From: Chloroflexota bacterium
Lineage (GTDB): Bacteria > Chloroflexota > UBA11872 > VXOZ01
DNA length: 64,000 nucleotides
Direction of reading: 5' to 3'
Assembly (NCBI GenBank): GCA_012270555.1
Contig: JAAXIC010000021.1
Location: 1-64,000, forward strand
In this document: one piece after another, positions 32,674 to 42,105 of the stretch
How the letters are laid out: each line of letters opens with the position of its first letter
How positions within the stretch are numbered: the stretch's first letter is position 1
Translations under genes and position numbers: made by a program
Notes under the pieces: model-generated
Told to the model about the DNA's origin: nothing
What the model saw: the letters and a program-made list of their open reading frames with translations, nothing else
Database searches by the model: none

Positions 32674-34491
32674 TCAACCGGCCTCTTCCCGATATGCAGC
32701 AGCTTGTAGGCCGTAGAGTTCGGCATACTCGCCGCCGGACGCGAGCAGAGCGTCGTGCGTTCCCTCCTCCACCAAGCGACCCTCACGCAATACCAAAATC
32801 CGGCCGGCGATTTGGCATGATGCCAGCCGGTGGGAAATGAGAATCGCCGTGCGGCCGTGGGCCAGTTCGGCAAAGTGCTGATAGACCGCCGCTTCCGCCT
32901 TGGCATCAAGCGCCGAGGCCGGTTCGTCCAGAATGAGGATCTCGGCGGGACGGAAGTAGGCCCGCGCGATCGCCAGTTTCTGCCATTGGCCCACCGATAG
33001 CTCCGCGCCGGCGTGGTACTCCTTGCCCAACAGTGTGCTCAGTCCTTGCGGTAACTCTGCCGCCACTTCGTGGGCGCCGCTGCGCGTGAGGACGGATTGC
33101 AGGTGCTCTTTGTCATCGGCTCCTTCCAGCCAGCCGAAAGTGATGTTTTCCTCCACGGTAGTCTGGAAACGCTGGTAGGTCTGAAAGACGGTGCCGAATT
33201 TCCGGTGCCAATCAGCGGGCGCGATGTCAGAGAGGTCAACCCCATCTACGAGGATGCGTCCAGATGTGGGACGGTAGAGGCCCATCAGGAGCTTGACGAG
33301 CGTGGTCTTGCCTGCGCCGTTTTCGCCAACGAGGGCGACGCGCTCGCCGGGCCTTAGTTCTAGGTTGAGGTTAGAGAGCGCCGGCCGTTCGGCTCCCGGA
33401 TAGGTAAAGGAGAGATTATCCAAGACGATGGGTGTGGCTAGCGTTTGATCCAGTTTCCGGCCGGCCGTGAGATCAATGCGTGGGTTGTCCATCAGCACGA
33501 AGTAGTCCTCCAGGTAGCGGAGAGAGTTGTAGAGCATTGATCCGCACCAAATCAGCCCAAAGTATGTGATTTGGAACGTCTCGATTGCGGCGAAGAGGGC
33601 TGCCGCCGCGCCAATGCTGATGTGACCGTTGACGAGGAGGCCGACGCTCAGGCCGAGGGCCGCAATGTGCGTCAGGCCGTTCATGCCGTCCGATAGAACC
33701 GTGAGCCGCGCTTCGCGCGCCGAAAGCTGCAGTCGTTCTTTTTGGAGACGGCGACGGAGTTGCCCGGCTTGATCGAGCAGCCACTTTCCCAGGTTGAAGA
33801 GCCGAATCTCTGCCGCTGCATGCCGGCCGGTCAACAGGTCGATATAGACGCCAAAGCGGCGTTCGTCCGGGGCTTGCGCGCGGTCCATCAGGTATCTTTG
33901 TCGATGGATGAATTCGCGTAGCAGTGCGCCTGGCGTCGTTCCGAGGGCCAGCAAGAGCGGCAGCCCCCAGTGGAATTGCCCCAGGTAGATGAGGAGCGAT
34001 GCCATAGTCACAATGTCTGATACGCTTCTTGTGAGGAAATTGGTCGTGGCTCCCAACCGCCCCACCGTTCTGCGCCGCACCAGGTGCAACAGGTCGTAGT
34101 GCTTGTCGTGCTCGAACCACTCCAGCGGCATTGACTGCGCCTGCCGCAGGCAGTGCTCCTCTATGTGGTTGCCCAAGACCTCCTGATGACGGCGGTCTAC
34201 GATTTCCCTGACGTGCACTACCGCAGCGTGCAGGATCGCAAGCAGGGCGAGAGCGAGTCCCCACGCGAGACCGTCTGCCACGGGGGCGCTTCCCGCGACT
34301 ATCAGTTCCGCCGTTTCAATGAGCCGGCGCAAGACATGCACTTCGGCCAAAGGAAACAGACCCATGCCTGCACTTATGGCGAAATGGAGGATAGTCCCTC
34401 TAGCGTCGGCCGCCAGCAGGAGGCGCAGCGTAGGCGGCACATACTTGAGGCGCTGCCAAGAACCTGTGGTGGTGTTGGGTACTGAACTCAT
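32674..34491 (-). CDS. ABC half-exporter with LSVGQWQ signature
   Basis: A 605-residue exporter half. TM segments occupy about 25-310 and the NBD about 345-595: Walker A VGENGAGKTTLVKLL near 388, the signature ELSVGQWQKLAIARAYF near 495 and Walker B ILILDEPASALD. The usual LSGGQ is replaced by LSVGQ and followed by Trp, the style of lantibiotic or peptide exporters and related permease-ATPases. The ATG overlaps the stop of the preceding ABC gene (ATGA), so the two are translated together and probably form a heterodimer. The frame remains open upstream to 34848 only as a shadow of that gene. The substrate is unknown. Confidence 0.9.
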   Translation of the reverse strand: MSSVPNTTTGSWQRLKYVPPTLRLLLAADARGTILHFAISAGMGLFPLAEVHVLRRLIETAELIVAGSAPVADGLAWGLALALLAILHAAVVHVREIVDRRHQEVLGNHIEEHCLRQAQSMPLEWFEHDKHYDLLHLVRRRTVGRLGATTNFLTRSVSDIVTMASLLIYLGQFHWGLPLLLALGTTPGALLREFIHRQRYLMDRAQAPDERRFGVYIDLLTGRHAAAEIRLFNLGKWLLDQAGQLRRRLQKERLQLSAREARLTVLSDGMNGLTHIAALGLSVGLLVNGHISIGAAAALFAAIETFQITYFGLIWCGSMLYNSLRYLEDYFVLMDNPRIDLTAGRKLDQTLATPIVLDNLSFTYPGAERPALSNLNLELRPGERVALVGENGAGKTTLVKLLMGLYRPTSGRILVDGVDLSDIAPADWHRKFGTVFQTYQRFQTTVEENITFGWLEGADDKEHLQSVLTRSGAHEVAAELPQGLSTLLGKEYHAGAELSVGQWQKLAIARAYFRPAEILILDEPASALDAKAEAAVYQHFAELAHGRTAILISHRLASCQIAGRILVLREGRLVEEGTHDALLASGGEYAELYGLQAAAYREEAG

Positions 34492-36416
34492 GAGTCGTCC
34501 TCCGCATGGTGCGGCGCAGCGTACCAACGCGCTTGAAGGCCGTACATGTGCGCGTAAACGCCGTCTCGGTGCAGCAGAGCCTCGTGATTGCCCTCCTCGA
34601 CGATGCGACCGTGCGCCAGGACGACGATCCGGTCTCCCAGGCGGGCCGCGCCCAGCCGGTGCGAAACCAAGATCGCGGTGCGCCCGGCGGCTACCTGGGT
34701 GAACTGCCGGTAGAATTCCACCTCGGCGCGAGGGTCCAAGGCAGCGGTGGGCTCGTCGAGAGCGACGATTTGGGCATCGCGCAGATACGCCCGCGCCAAG
34801 GCCAGCCGCTGCCACTGTCCGGAAGAGAGCTCCATGCCGCCCGGCCACTCTTTGCCGAGTGGCGTTGCGTAGTCTGCGGACAGAGCGGCGACGAAACCGT
34901 CTGCCCCACTCTGCGCCGCGGCCGCGGCGATGCGGGGATGGGTTGCGACTGCGGCTTGCGGAGACGCAGCCAGCAAGGCTGTGTCGCCAAAGGCGATGTT
35001 CTCAAACACCGTCGTGGGATAGCGGACGAAATCCTGGAAAACCGCGGTCGCCACCCGCCGCCACCCATCAGGGTCTAGCGTGGACAGGTCGATCCCATCT
35101 ACAAAGATGGCCCCTTGAGTGGGACGGTAGAGGCCAAGGAGCAAGCGCACGAGCGTCGTCTTGCCTGCACCGTTCTCGCCCACGAGGGCGATGCGCTCAC
35201 CGGGCCGGATCTGCAGATTGATGTTGGTGAGCGCCGGTCGTTCCGCTCCCGGGTACGTAAAGCTGACGTCGCGAAACTGAATCCCCTCGCGCAGGGGCCG
35301 CTGTATCTGAGGCCCGTTCTCCGGCGAATCCGGCGTTTCTGCTTCAAGGGCGAGGAAGTCGCGCAGATACTCGGAGTATTGCAGCTCCTCATAGATATTT
35401 CGCAAGCCCCAGGCGACATTGTCGGCGAGGTCGCGAAACCGGGTGAGGCCATATAGCAGCGCGACCAAGCTGCCCAAAGTGATGTTGCCGACCAAGGCGA
35501 TTAGCAGGGCGAATACAATGATGAACGCTACCGCTTCTTGCGCGGCGACACTGCCCAGCCCTGGCAGCGCCACCTTGCGCTGGGCGGCAACAATCTCCGC
35601 GAGAAAGCGCTGGAATACCTTGCTCCGGCGGAGGAGCAGGAAGTCGGCGAGACCGGAAAGCCGGATCTCGGGAATAGCCTCACGGCTGGTAAGCAGACGC
35701 GACCAGTACTGCTTCTCGCGCCGGCGGGGCGAGTTTTGGTAGAAGACCTCGAGGAGATGGTGTTCGGTGAACGACTGTACGACTGCCCGCAAACCCATCA
35801 CGGCTACCAGCGCCACCCCAATCAGCCAATGGGCGCGAAAGTAGAGCACCATCAGGCCGGCCGCGCCGACCAGCGACGTTACGAGCCACGAGACATTCTC
35901 CAGAAAGTCGCTGAGGATGCTCCCTCCCTCTTTGCCGGTCACCTCCAGCTTGGTGTAATACTCTTCCCGCTCGAAGACGCTCAGCGGCAGCGCGACGGCT
36001 TTCGCGCACACCATGTGCTGCACGGCAGCGCCAAGGCGCAACCCCGTCAACTGACTGAGATAGTCGCCCAGCGCGCCGTCGAGGCTGCGGATGATAAAGG
36101 CCACCAAGAGAATCGCCAGCCACGGGACTATGGAGGGCCATACGTCAGTCGGATTGGCCGGAGAGCGCTGGAGCTCATCGATGAAGTCAATGCCAGTGAG
36201 GTCGGGTACTGAGCGCCGTACGTCATCGATAAGGCCGCTGATGGCGAAGACAATGAGCGGCGTGGTGGCGCCGGCGGCAAAGCTCTGGAGCGTAATGAGC
36301 GTGGCGGCCACCGGGACTTCCTTGAAGAGAAGCCCGAGGATGAAGCCTACTCCCGTAGTTGTAGCCCGCAAACGAGCGGCGGGCTCACTGAGCCATTTCG
36401 GCATGACAAGACCCAT
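34488..36416 (-). CDS. ABC half-exporter with LSSGQWQ signature
   Basis: A 642-residue exporter half, partner of the downstream gene. TM region about 25-340, Walker A VGENGAGKTTLVRLLLGLY near 411, an insert of about 25 residues rich in Ala and Gln (AASPQAAVATHPRIAAAAAQ), the signature MELSSGQWQRLALARAYL near 529 and Walker B IVALDEPTAALD. The two NBDs differ mostly in this insert. No peptidase C39 domain is fused. I take ATG 36416 (MGLVMPKWL); a GTG at 36509 is also in frame, and neither has a clear ribosome-binding site. The position before ilvE does not reveal the cargo. Confidence 0.88.
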   Translation of the reverse strand: MGLVMPKWLSEPAARLRATTTGVGFILGLLFKEVPVAATLITLQSFAAGATTPLIVFAISGLIDDVRRSVPDLTGIDFIDELQRSPANPTDVWPSIVPWLAILLVAFIIRSLDGALGDYLSQLTGLRLGAAVQHMVCAKAVALPLSVFEREEYYTKLEVTGKEGGSILSDFLENVSWLVTSLVGAAGLMVLYFRAHWLIGVALVAVMGLRAVVQSFTEHHLLEVFYQNSPRRREKQYWSRLLTSREAIPEIRLSGLADFLLLRRSKVFQRFLAEIVAAQRKVALPGLGSVAAQEAVAFIIVFALLIALVGNITLGSLVALLYGLTRFRDLADNVAWGLRNIYEELQYSEYLRDFLALEAETPDSPENGPQIQRPLREGIQFRDVSFTYPGAERPALTNINLQIRPGERIALVGENGAGKTTLVRLLLGLYRPTQGAIFVDGIDLSTLDPDGWRRVATAVFQDFVRYPTTVFENIAFGDTALLAASPQAAVATHPRIAAAAAQSGADGFVAALSADYATPLGKEWPGGMELSSGQWQRLALARAYLRDAQIVALDEPTAALDPRAEVEFYRQFTQVAAGRTAILVSHRLGAARLGDRIVVLAHGRIVEEGNHEALLHRDGVYAHMYGLQARWYAAPHHAEDDS

Positions 36417-36851
36417 GATCGTTTTCACTTCAGTTTGCTTATACTTCGCGTAGATCAGATGTCTACAGGCGGATTCTAAGCCTGGACTTCTCAGGTGTTC
36501 TATGCTCACGCGCTGCGCCGTGGCAGACCCTTAGCACTAAAGTCTGTTTATCCTAGCGAGATACTTGCACAGACCGTGCCGGCAGGCGAGACAACCTTCT
36601 TCTCCGTGAAGTACTCCCTCTCCCTGGAGAGAGATGGTGTGAGGGGAGCTTGGTACCGTTCCAGCCTGATGCCAAACGGTTATCAAACTTAAGTAACGGT
36701 CTTGTGAGGGAGTTGTGCGGACCAGCACGCCGTCATGGAGAGCAGCAGTGAATATGCGCACAGTGGCTTCGGTGACTGCCGACACAAGGCATCAAGAGAA
36801 AAGGCCTAGCGCGAGGCGGCCTGTGGTAGGATCTCGACGGAAAAGGCGGTT
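36417..36851. repeat. Gap with family B copy and its extended arm
   Basis: The family B core lies at 36612-36646 (CTCCCTCTCCCTGGAGAGAG, then TGTGAGGGG). The preceding GCCGGCAGGCGAGACAACC is the inverted counterpart of the CGCCTGCCGGC sequence beside the copy at 41923-41999. This shows the mobile unit extends beyond the hairpin. No gene is seen. Confidence 0.7.
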
Positions 36852-38324
36852 TTATCTCGGAACGATCACGTTTACGGCTACCGTGTGGGAGGCTACACCC
36901 TGTATATTTTCGTCGGTGGTTAGCCTGAGTTCTTGTGTCTGACCCGGGAGGAGGTTGCTCACCTGTCCGATTGCCATGCCGAGCACGTTACCAGCGGCAT
37001 CGAAAAGAGCGCCGTTGAGGTCGAGGCTGTAGGTGCGCGCGCCGTTGTTCGTGACCGACCCGTGCAGGACGTGGAGATTTCCCTCCCGCTCGTAATGCAC
37101 GCCGCTAAAGCTGATATCGCGCTCGCGATTCGCGCCACCGGCCAGCGTACCGGTAAAGCCGATTTCTACCGCTGCGGGAACAGCAATGTAAGGGTCGGTG
37201 GATAAGAGACGAACGACGCGGGTTGATCCCGGCAGCAGGGCTGCGATACTACCGGTAGCATGAGTCAAGTCGGCGCCCTGGGCATCGAGCAAGTGCACCT
37301 CGATGGCGCTGGAAATGATCGTACTGAAGTCATTGCGCAGTTGTAAGTAGATACGGTAGTTGCCGTGGGGCGATGCTATGACTGTTGGCGACCCTACGAT
37401 GGACAATACGTCGGCAAGTCCACCGGTGGCAATACGCACTATGTCAAGAGAAGACACCGTACCTGCCGGCGCTGGGGATGAAGTTAGTTCTCCGGCAGGA
37501 GGCCTAAATGCGCTCTGAAGGGCGAGAGCCGCATCCAGCGGATACCTAGCCGCCGCCGGAATGAGGCCAGACTCTTTGAAAAGGTCGCCGCCCAGCACTA
37601 CCGTCACGTCACCAACGTCTGCCCAGGGCATTTTGACTTTCCAGTATTGCAAAGCGCTGCGCTGGGCACGCACGACGATCATCGGTCCGAATTCTTGAAT
37701 TGCCAAGGGCAGCCCGAAGCGCTGCAGCCAGTCTGAATTGCTAAGAAGCCGCTCTTTCAGCGCGGCGCGGGCCGTGCTCATCTCCGCAGAGTCGCCGGGC
37801 TGCGCCTCGAAGATGCGCGTGAGATGGTTCTGAACGGTGCCTTCCCAGTCATTTATCGGGTCGTCTGCCGACCAATCGAAGCTCTTGGGAATCTGCCGGT
37901 AAGCCACGAGCCAGTCGTCATAGTTGGCGGCGGAGAGCATATCGAATGTGTTCGCAAGGTTGACACTGTTCGTCCCCGGATTCCACTGCAAAAGGGCTTT
38001 CTGAGTCGCTTGGTAGTAGAAGCCGTCCAGAATGAAACGCCCGGACACCGGGTACCCCAGCGCCGGCACGCCGCCGAGTTGCTGGAAACCGCTCCAAAAG
38101 TTGATGCCCCGGTAGTCGATGATTGCGTAGCCCTTGCCGGTGCCGCTGCCGGTCTGGGTATAGTACCAGCCGCGACCTATGGCATAGTCGGGCGCGTGAA
38201 CATGGTCGGCTCCATCTCCGTGCGCCTGCACGGCGTTCGCGGCAGAGAGCCACACGAGGAGCACCAGTGTGAGACTACTAAGAAAACGGAGACGTCGCAT
38301 GCGCATCCCTCTTATTTGGTACAT
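36852..38324 (-). CDS. Secreted protein of unknown function
   Basis: A 490-residue protein with a signal peptide (RRLRFLSSLTLVLLVWLSAANAVQA, cut near residue 34) and no lipobox. The first half has repeated segments seen in Chloroflexota secreted proteins (GINFWSGFQQLGGVPALGYPVSGRF, QRFGLPLAIQEFGP, LQYWKVKMPWADVG). This LGYP-style pattern suggests a surface or peptidoglycan-binding domain. The second half is predicted beta-sandwich, with DVLSIVGSPTVIASPHGNYRIY and a C-terminal FxLD-like domain (SGVHYEREGNLHVLHGSVTNNG). There is no catalytic motif. It stands alone. A role at the cell surface is inferred only from the signal and fold. Confidence 0.75.
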   Translation of the reverse strand: MYQIRGMRMRRLRFLSSLTLVLLVWLSAANAVQAHGDGADHVHAPDYAIGRGWYYTQTGSGTGKGYAIIDYRGINFWSGFQQLGGVPALGYPVSGRFILDGFYYQATQKALLQWNPGTNSVNLANTFDMLSAANYDDWLVAYRQIPKSFDWSADDPINDWEGTVQNHLTRIFEAQPGDSAEMSTARAALKERLLSNSDWLQRFGLPLAIQEFGPMIVVRAQRSALQYWKVKMPWADVGDVTVVLGGDLFKESGLIPAAARYPLDAALALQSAFRPPAGELTSSPAPAGTVSSLDIVRIATGGLADVLSIVGSPTVIASPHGNYRIYLQLRNDFSTIISSAIEVHLLDAQGADLTHATGSIAALLPGSTRVVRLLSTDPYIAVPAAVEIGFTGTLAGGANRERDISFSGVHYEREGNLHVLHGSVTNNGARTYSLDLNGALFDAAGNVLGMAIGQVSNLLPGQTQELRLTTDENIQGVASHTVAVNVIVPR

Positions 38325-38466
38325 TAGGTATAGGTGCTCTCCATACTAGTCGAAGCACTGCGTCGCGGCAAGGGAGTGTGCTACGCTCAGTGTTTGGGTA
38401 GCGATGGACTCTGTGTGCCGGCCTGACGCGCCAACCTAGCGTGAACAACCAGTGTAGGAGGACATA

Positions 38467-39183
38467 TTGGACCGCGTACCGCGAGCGTGGATGAAGCCGC
38501 TCGATGACGACTACAAGGCAAAGCCGCTGCCGGAACGCAAGCGGCGGCCCTGGCGTGAGACCGCCATAGGCCGTGTCGTGATGGTGCCGATTGACCGCCT
38601 CGACCCCTACGTGCGCTGGTCGGAACTGGTGGAACGCATGGTGCACGGCGTGATGCTGAACACCGATGTCTTCAATGACGCCCACGAGGACGATTCGGCG
38701 AACTTGCAAGCGCTTGCCGTGGTCTTGATCGTCGCCGTGGTGCAGAACATCAGCCTGCTCCTCGTCGGCATGTTCTGGTTCGGCTTCTTTGGCGCGTTCG
38801 GTTACGTTGCCAGAGCGATGAGCGATGCCTTGGTTTCCTGGGTCATCTGGTTGCTCGTGGCATATGCGCTGTGTAAAGTGCTCTTCAGAAGCCGCGCAGG
38901 TTTCATGCAGCTTTTCCGCACGCTCGCCTTCGCGTACGTACCGTCCATCTTCTTGTTCTTTCAGATTATCCCGCTCTATGGCGTTACGCTCGCCGCCCTT
39001 ACGTATCTGGCCCTGATCGAATATGGTGTCTTGGCGCTGCGTCCGGCGTTGAAGGGTTCGATTGCCAAGGCGCTGCTTGCCAGCTTCGTCGGCTGGACGG
39101 GGTTGCTCGTGGTTAGCCTAATCCTGAGCGAAAGTCAGCTCTTCACGCTGATCCAGGAGTGGATCGCCGAGCAATGGCTGTGA
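38467..39183 (+). CDS. Yip1-like multi-pass membrane protein
   Basis: A 238-residue membrane protein with about five TM helices from residue 75 onward (VVLIVAVVQNISLLLVGMFW, VSWVIWLLVAYALCKVLF, LAFAYVPSIFLFFQIIPLYG, LLASFVGWTGLLVVSLILS). The cytoplasmic N-terminus contains WRETAIGRVVMVPIDRLDPYVRW. The pattern resembles the bacterial YIP1/DUF1282 group. Function is unknown. TTG is used as start: AGGAGG ends five bases before it. Upstream is the divergent secreted protein. Confidence 0.7.
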   Translation: MDRVPRAWMKPLDDDYKAKPLPERKRRPWRETAIGRVVMVPIDRLDPYVRWSELVERMVHGVMLNTDVFNDAHEDDSANLQALAVVLIVAVVQNISLLLVGMFWFGFFGAFGYVARAMSDALVSWVIWLLVAYALCKVLFRSRAGFMQLFRTLAFAYVPSIFLFFQIIPLYGVTLAALTYLALIEYGVLALRPALKGSIAKALLASFVGWTGLLVVSLILSESQLFTLIQEWIAEQWL

Positions 39184-39226
39184 GCGAAGACTACGCTCGT
39201 AGCCAAGTCTATGCACATAGCGAAGT

Positions 39227-40387
39227 CTACGTTGAATGAGGTCGCGTGAACGTGGCCTGCGGCGAAAGCTCCACTCCCCACCCCGGCGCATCCCTTAACT
39301 CTACCTCTCCGTCTTGGGGTAGGGGCTCGCCCGCGAAGAAGGGGTGAATGGGGGCGATCTCCGTGCCGTCGCCGCTGCTGAAGATGAACTCCGCCATGGG
39401 GCAGACCGCGTGCGCAGCGACAAAAGAGTAGCTCATCACGCCGCCGATATGGGGGATCACCTGCAAGCCGTGGGTTTCCGCCATGGCCGCCACGCGCCGT
39501 GCCTCGGTAATGCCGCCACACCAGGCGAGATCGGGCTGCAGAATGTCGGCGCAGCCTCGCTGGATGAGATCGTGAAACCCAAAGCGCGTGTATTCGTGCT
39601 CGCCGCACGCGATCTTCAGCCACGGCAGACGACGGCGCAGCGTGGCGTAGCCATCGTAGTCATCGGGAAAGAGCGCTTCCTCCAACCAGTAGATGTCATA
39701 CTGGCGCAGGCGTTCGGCCATGCGGACGGCATACGGCACGTCCCAGCCCATCCAGGCGTCTATCATGAGGAGTCTGTCCGGTCCCAGCGCGTCGCGCGCC
39801 GCTGCTACTTGCTCCTCGTTGCGGCGCATGCCTTCCGCGCCATCCCACGGCCCGTAGCGCATGAAGACCTTGTTCCTCGTGAATCCCAGGTCCGTGTAGG
39901 CCGCCGTGCGATTGCCGCTGGCGTAGAGAGTTACACGCGGCGGCGCGTTCCCAGTCCCTTTCGTCTTGCCGCCGAGCAGCACGTAGACGGGCACCCCGAC
40001 TGCCTTGCCCTTGATATCCCAGAGCGCGTTGTCGATGGCGCTGACCGCCATGATAGGCAGACCCTTGCGCCCGTACGGGAGGGTGGCGCGGTACATGAGG
40101 TCCCAGAGCATTTCCGTGTTGCGGGGGTCTCTGCCGACGAGCAAGGGCTTGAGGTGGTGTTCGATGATGTGGCAACTGGGCACGCCCCCGCCCCCCACGC
40201 CGATGCCGACGATACCCTCATCGGTGGTGATCCGAGCGATAGTGCGCGGCACCATGCCCTGCCATGAGGTGCGTGTCTCGGCATACTCCGGATAGGCACC
40301 CATAGGGCTGGCCATACGCTCTGCCACCAGCCAGCTACGGCGTTTGGGCGTTTCTGGTATTAGGGCTTCGATATCGACGATTTTCAT
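39227..40387 (-). CDS. L-rhamnonate dehydratase-like enolase-superfamily enzyme (copy 1)
   Basis: A mandelate racemase/muconate lactonizing-type acid-sugar dehydratase of 386 residues. The capping domain contains YPEYAETRTSWQG and GRKGLPIMAVSAIDNALWDI. The barrel has LMIDAWMGWDVPYA (metal Asp), YWLEEALFPDDY (metal Glu) and KIACGEHEYTRFGFHDLIQRGCADILQPDLAWCGG (third metal Glu), then IPHIGGV, whose His is the catalytic base in the rhamnonate dehydratase group. The sequence fits that group best; a related deoxysugar acid is also possible. The ATG at 40387 aligns with the paralogue's start. Copy 2 lies directly upstream, 217 bp away, separated by a family C repeat. Confidence 0.88.
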   Translation of the reverse strand: MKIVDIEALIPETPKRRSWLVAERMASPMGAYPEYAETRTSWQGMVPRTIARITTDEGIVGIGVGGGGVPSCHIIEHHLKPLLVGRDPRNTEMLWDLMYRATLPYGRKGLPIMAVSAIDNALWDIKGKAVGVPVYVLLGGKTKGTGNAPPRVTLYASGNRTAAYTDLGFTRNKVFMRYGPWDGAEGMRRNEEQVAAARDALGPDRLLMIDAWMGWDVPYAVRMAERLRQYDIYWLEEALFPDDYDGYATLRRRLPWLKIACGEHEYTRFGFHDLIQRGCADILQPDLAWCGGITEARRVAAMAETHGLQVIPHIGGVMSYSFVAAHAVCPMAEFIFSSGDGTEIAPIHPFFAGEPLPQDGEVELRDAPGWGVELSPQATFTRPHST

Positions 40388-40433
40388 GGTAACTGCCACG
40401 CTTTTCTTCGCTTACGGAAACCCCTGCATGAAT

Positions 40434-40463
40434 TCGTCATTCCGGCGAAAGCCGGAATCCAGG
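40434..40463. repeat. Family C repeat between the two dehydratase genes
   Basis: GTCATTCCGGCGAAAGCCGGAA, then TCCAG. It is identical in its core to the copy translated within the polyferredoxin gene at 21321-21350. Confidence 0.85.
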
Positions 40464-40604
40464 AAGTCGCAATTTCCTCAAAGCCCGGCTCAACTCTGTC
40501 TAGCGGGGTAGGCGTTTCGCAAAAGTCTTAGTACCGGGTCTTTTCACAATCTCATGACTCTGTCAGTGGATTCCGCAGCGGCAGCTGGCAAGAGGCTCCT
40601 AGCG

Positions 40605-41804
40605 TTACTCTCCCGTTCCCAGACCCGCGGAACCGGGCGCGGTATCTTCTTTGCTTTCGGATGCCGGGTGCGGGCGCTCCAGCGTAACCTCCGGCGCAAT
40701 TGCGTAGCCCCAACCGGGTGCTTCCGGCGGGCGCACGCGACCGTTTTCTGGGAGGGGCTCGCCGCTAAAGAAGGGCTGCACCGGCACGAGCTCACTGCCG
40801 TCGCCGGCACGGAAGATAAACTCAACCAGCGGTGCGTTGCCGTGGGCGATACAAAAGTGATAGCTCGCCGTAGCGCCGACGTGGGGAATTACATCAATGC
40901 CGTGGGGCTCGGCCATCTGTGCCGCGCGATGGGCCTCGGTAATGCCACCGCACCAGGCGAGATCGGGCTGCAGGATATCGGCGCAGCCGCGCTGGATAAG
41001 CTCGTGAAAGCCAAAGCGCGTGTACTCATGTTCGCCGGTGGTAATGCGCGTCCAGGAGATGCGGCGGCGCAGTTCAGCATAGCCCTCGTAGTCGTCCGGC
41101 GGCAGCGCTTCTTCGATCCAGTAGACGTTGTACGGGCGCAGGCGCTCGGCCATGCGCTGGGTGTAGGTAACGTCCCAGGCCATGTAGCAATCGAGCATCA
41201 GTAGCATATCCGGCCCCAGCGCCTCACGGGCATCGGCCACGTGCTTCTCATTCAGCTTCATGCCTTCAATACCATCCCACGGGCCGTAGGGCATGGCGAC
41301 TTTGTTGCCCACAAACCCCAGCGACTCGTAGACCGCGGATTGGTTGCCGGTGGCGTATACCGGAATGTCAGGTTTGGTGGCGCCGCCAAGAAGCTTGTAG
41401 ACGGGCTGATCGGCGGCCTTGCCCTTGATGTCCCACAGCGCGTTATCAATGCCGCTGATAGCCATGAGCGGCAGACCCTTGCGCCCATAAGGGAGCGATG
41501 CGCGAAACATCTGGTCCCACAGGCGTTCCGTATCGCGCGGGTCTTGGCCGACAAGCAGACGCTTGAGGTGCTGCTCCACGATGAAGCAGCCCGGGTTGCC
41601 GCCGCCGCCCAGTCCGAGACCCTCCAGCCCGTCATCCGTTTTGACTTTAACAATAATCGGTCCCAGCGGCCCCTGCCAGAGCGCCCGCCGCGCGCCGTAT
41701 TCCGGGTAGCGCGACATAGGGTTGGCGACGCGAATGTGCGAAAGCCAGCTCGGCGGCTCAGGGGGCCTGTGGGGGAGAAAGGCTTGAACGTCAGTGATCT
41801 TCAC
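40605..41804 (-). CDS. L-rhamnonate dehydratase-like enolase-superfamily enzyme (copy 2)
   Basis: A paralogue of the next gene, 399 residues. The same landmarks occur: YPEYGARRALWQGPLG, GRKGLPLMAISGIDNALWDIKG, LLMLDCYMAWDVTYTQ (metal Asp), YWIEEALPPDDYEGYAELRR (metal Glu), ITTGEHEYTRFGFHELIQRG (metal Glu) and DVIPHVGATASYH (base His). The copies are clearly related but diverged, so they arose by an old duplication and probably differ in substrate. The start is GTG, with AAAGGA eight bases upstream. Expanded enolase-superfamily paralogues are a known trait of SAR202 Chloroflexota, which fits but does not prove the lineage. Confidence 0.88.
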   Translation of the reverse strand: MKITDVQAFLPHRPPEPPSWLSHIRVANPMSRYPEYGARRALWQGPLGPIIVKVKTDDGLEGLGLGGGGNPGCFIVEQHLKRLLVGQDPRDTERLWDQMFRASLPYGRKGLPLMAISGIDNALWDIKGKAADQPVYKLLGGATKPDIPVYATGNQSAVYESLGFVGNKVAMPYGPWDGIEGMKLNEKHVADAREALGPDMLLMLDCYMAWDVTYTQRMAERLRPYNVYWIEEALPPDDYEGYAELRRRISWTRITTGEHEYTRFGFHELIQRGCADILQPDLAWCGGITEAHRAAQMAEPHGIDVIPHVGATASYHFCIAHGNAPLVEFIFRAGDGSELVPVQPFFSGEPLPENGRVRPPEAPGWGYAIAPEVTLERPHPASESKEDTAPGSAGLGTGE

Positions 41805-41922
41805 GAGTCCGGTCCTTTGCTGGTGATGTGATAAGTGCTGCTGGTAAACAAAGGCGTCATCCTGTGGAAACCATTGCGAAATTGTGTCAAACAGTTGAAA
41901 TTGGGCAGGGTCGGCACCAGTC

Positions 41923-41999
41923 TCCCCTCACCCCGACCCTCTCCCCAGGGAGAGGGTGTCTTCTCGCCTGCCGGCTTGGGTTCTGCAAAGGTCTCCTAT
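41923..41999. repeat. Family B repeat with extended arm
   Basis: CCCCTCACCCCGACCCTCTC pairs with the AGGGAGAGGGTG arm, followed by CTCGCCTGCCGGCTTGGG and GCAAAGGTCTCCTA. The same follow-on occurs at bases 12-52, making a unit of at least 75 bases. Confidence 0.8.
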
Positions 42000-42105
42000 G
42001 GTACCGTCTATGATAACCGTCAGGACTGGTACATGTCAGTGCTGTCTCTGGGATGGGAGACATACACTGGCACAATGCCGGCGGAATTAGCGGAGGCAAC
42101 AGCGT

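Noticed and set aside
32674-34848. The longer version of the second ABC half-exporter, starting at 34848
   Set aside because: The extra 119 residues are Arg/Gly-rich shadow of the upstream ABC gene; the ATG at 34491 overlaps that gene's stop (ATGA) and starts the real protein.
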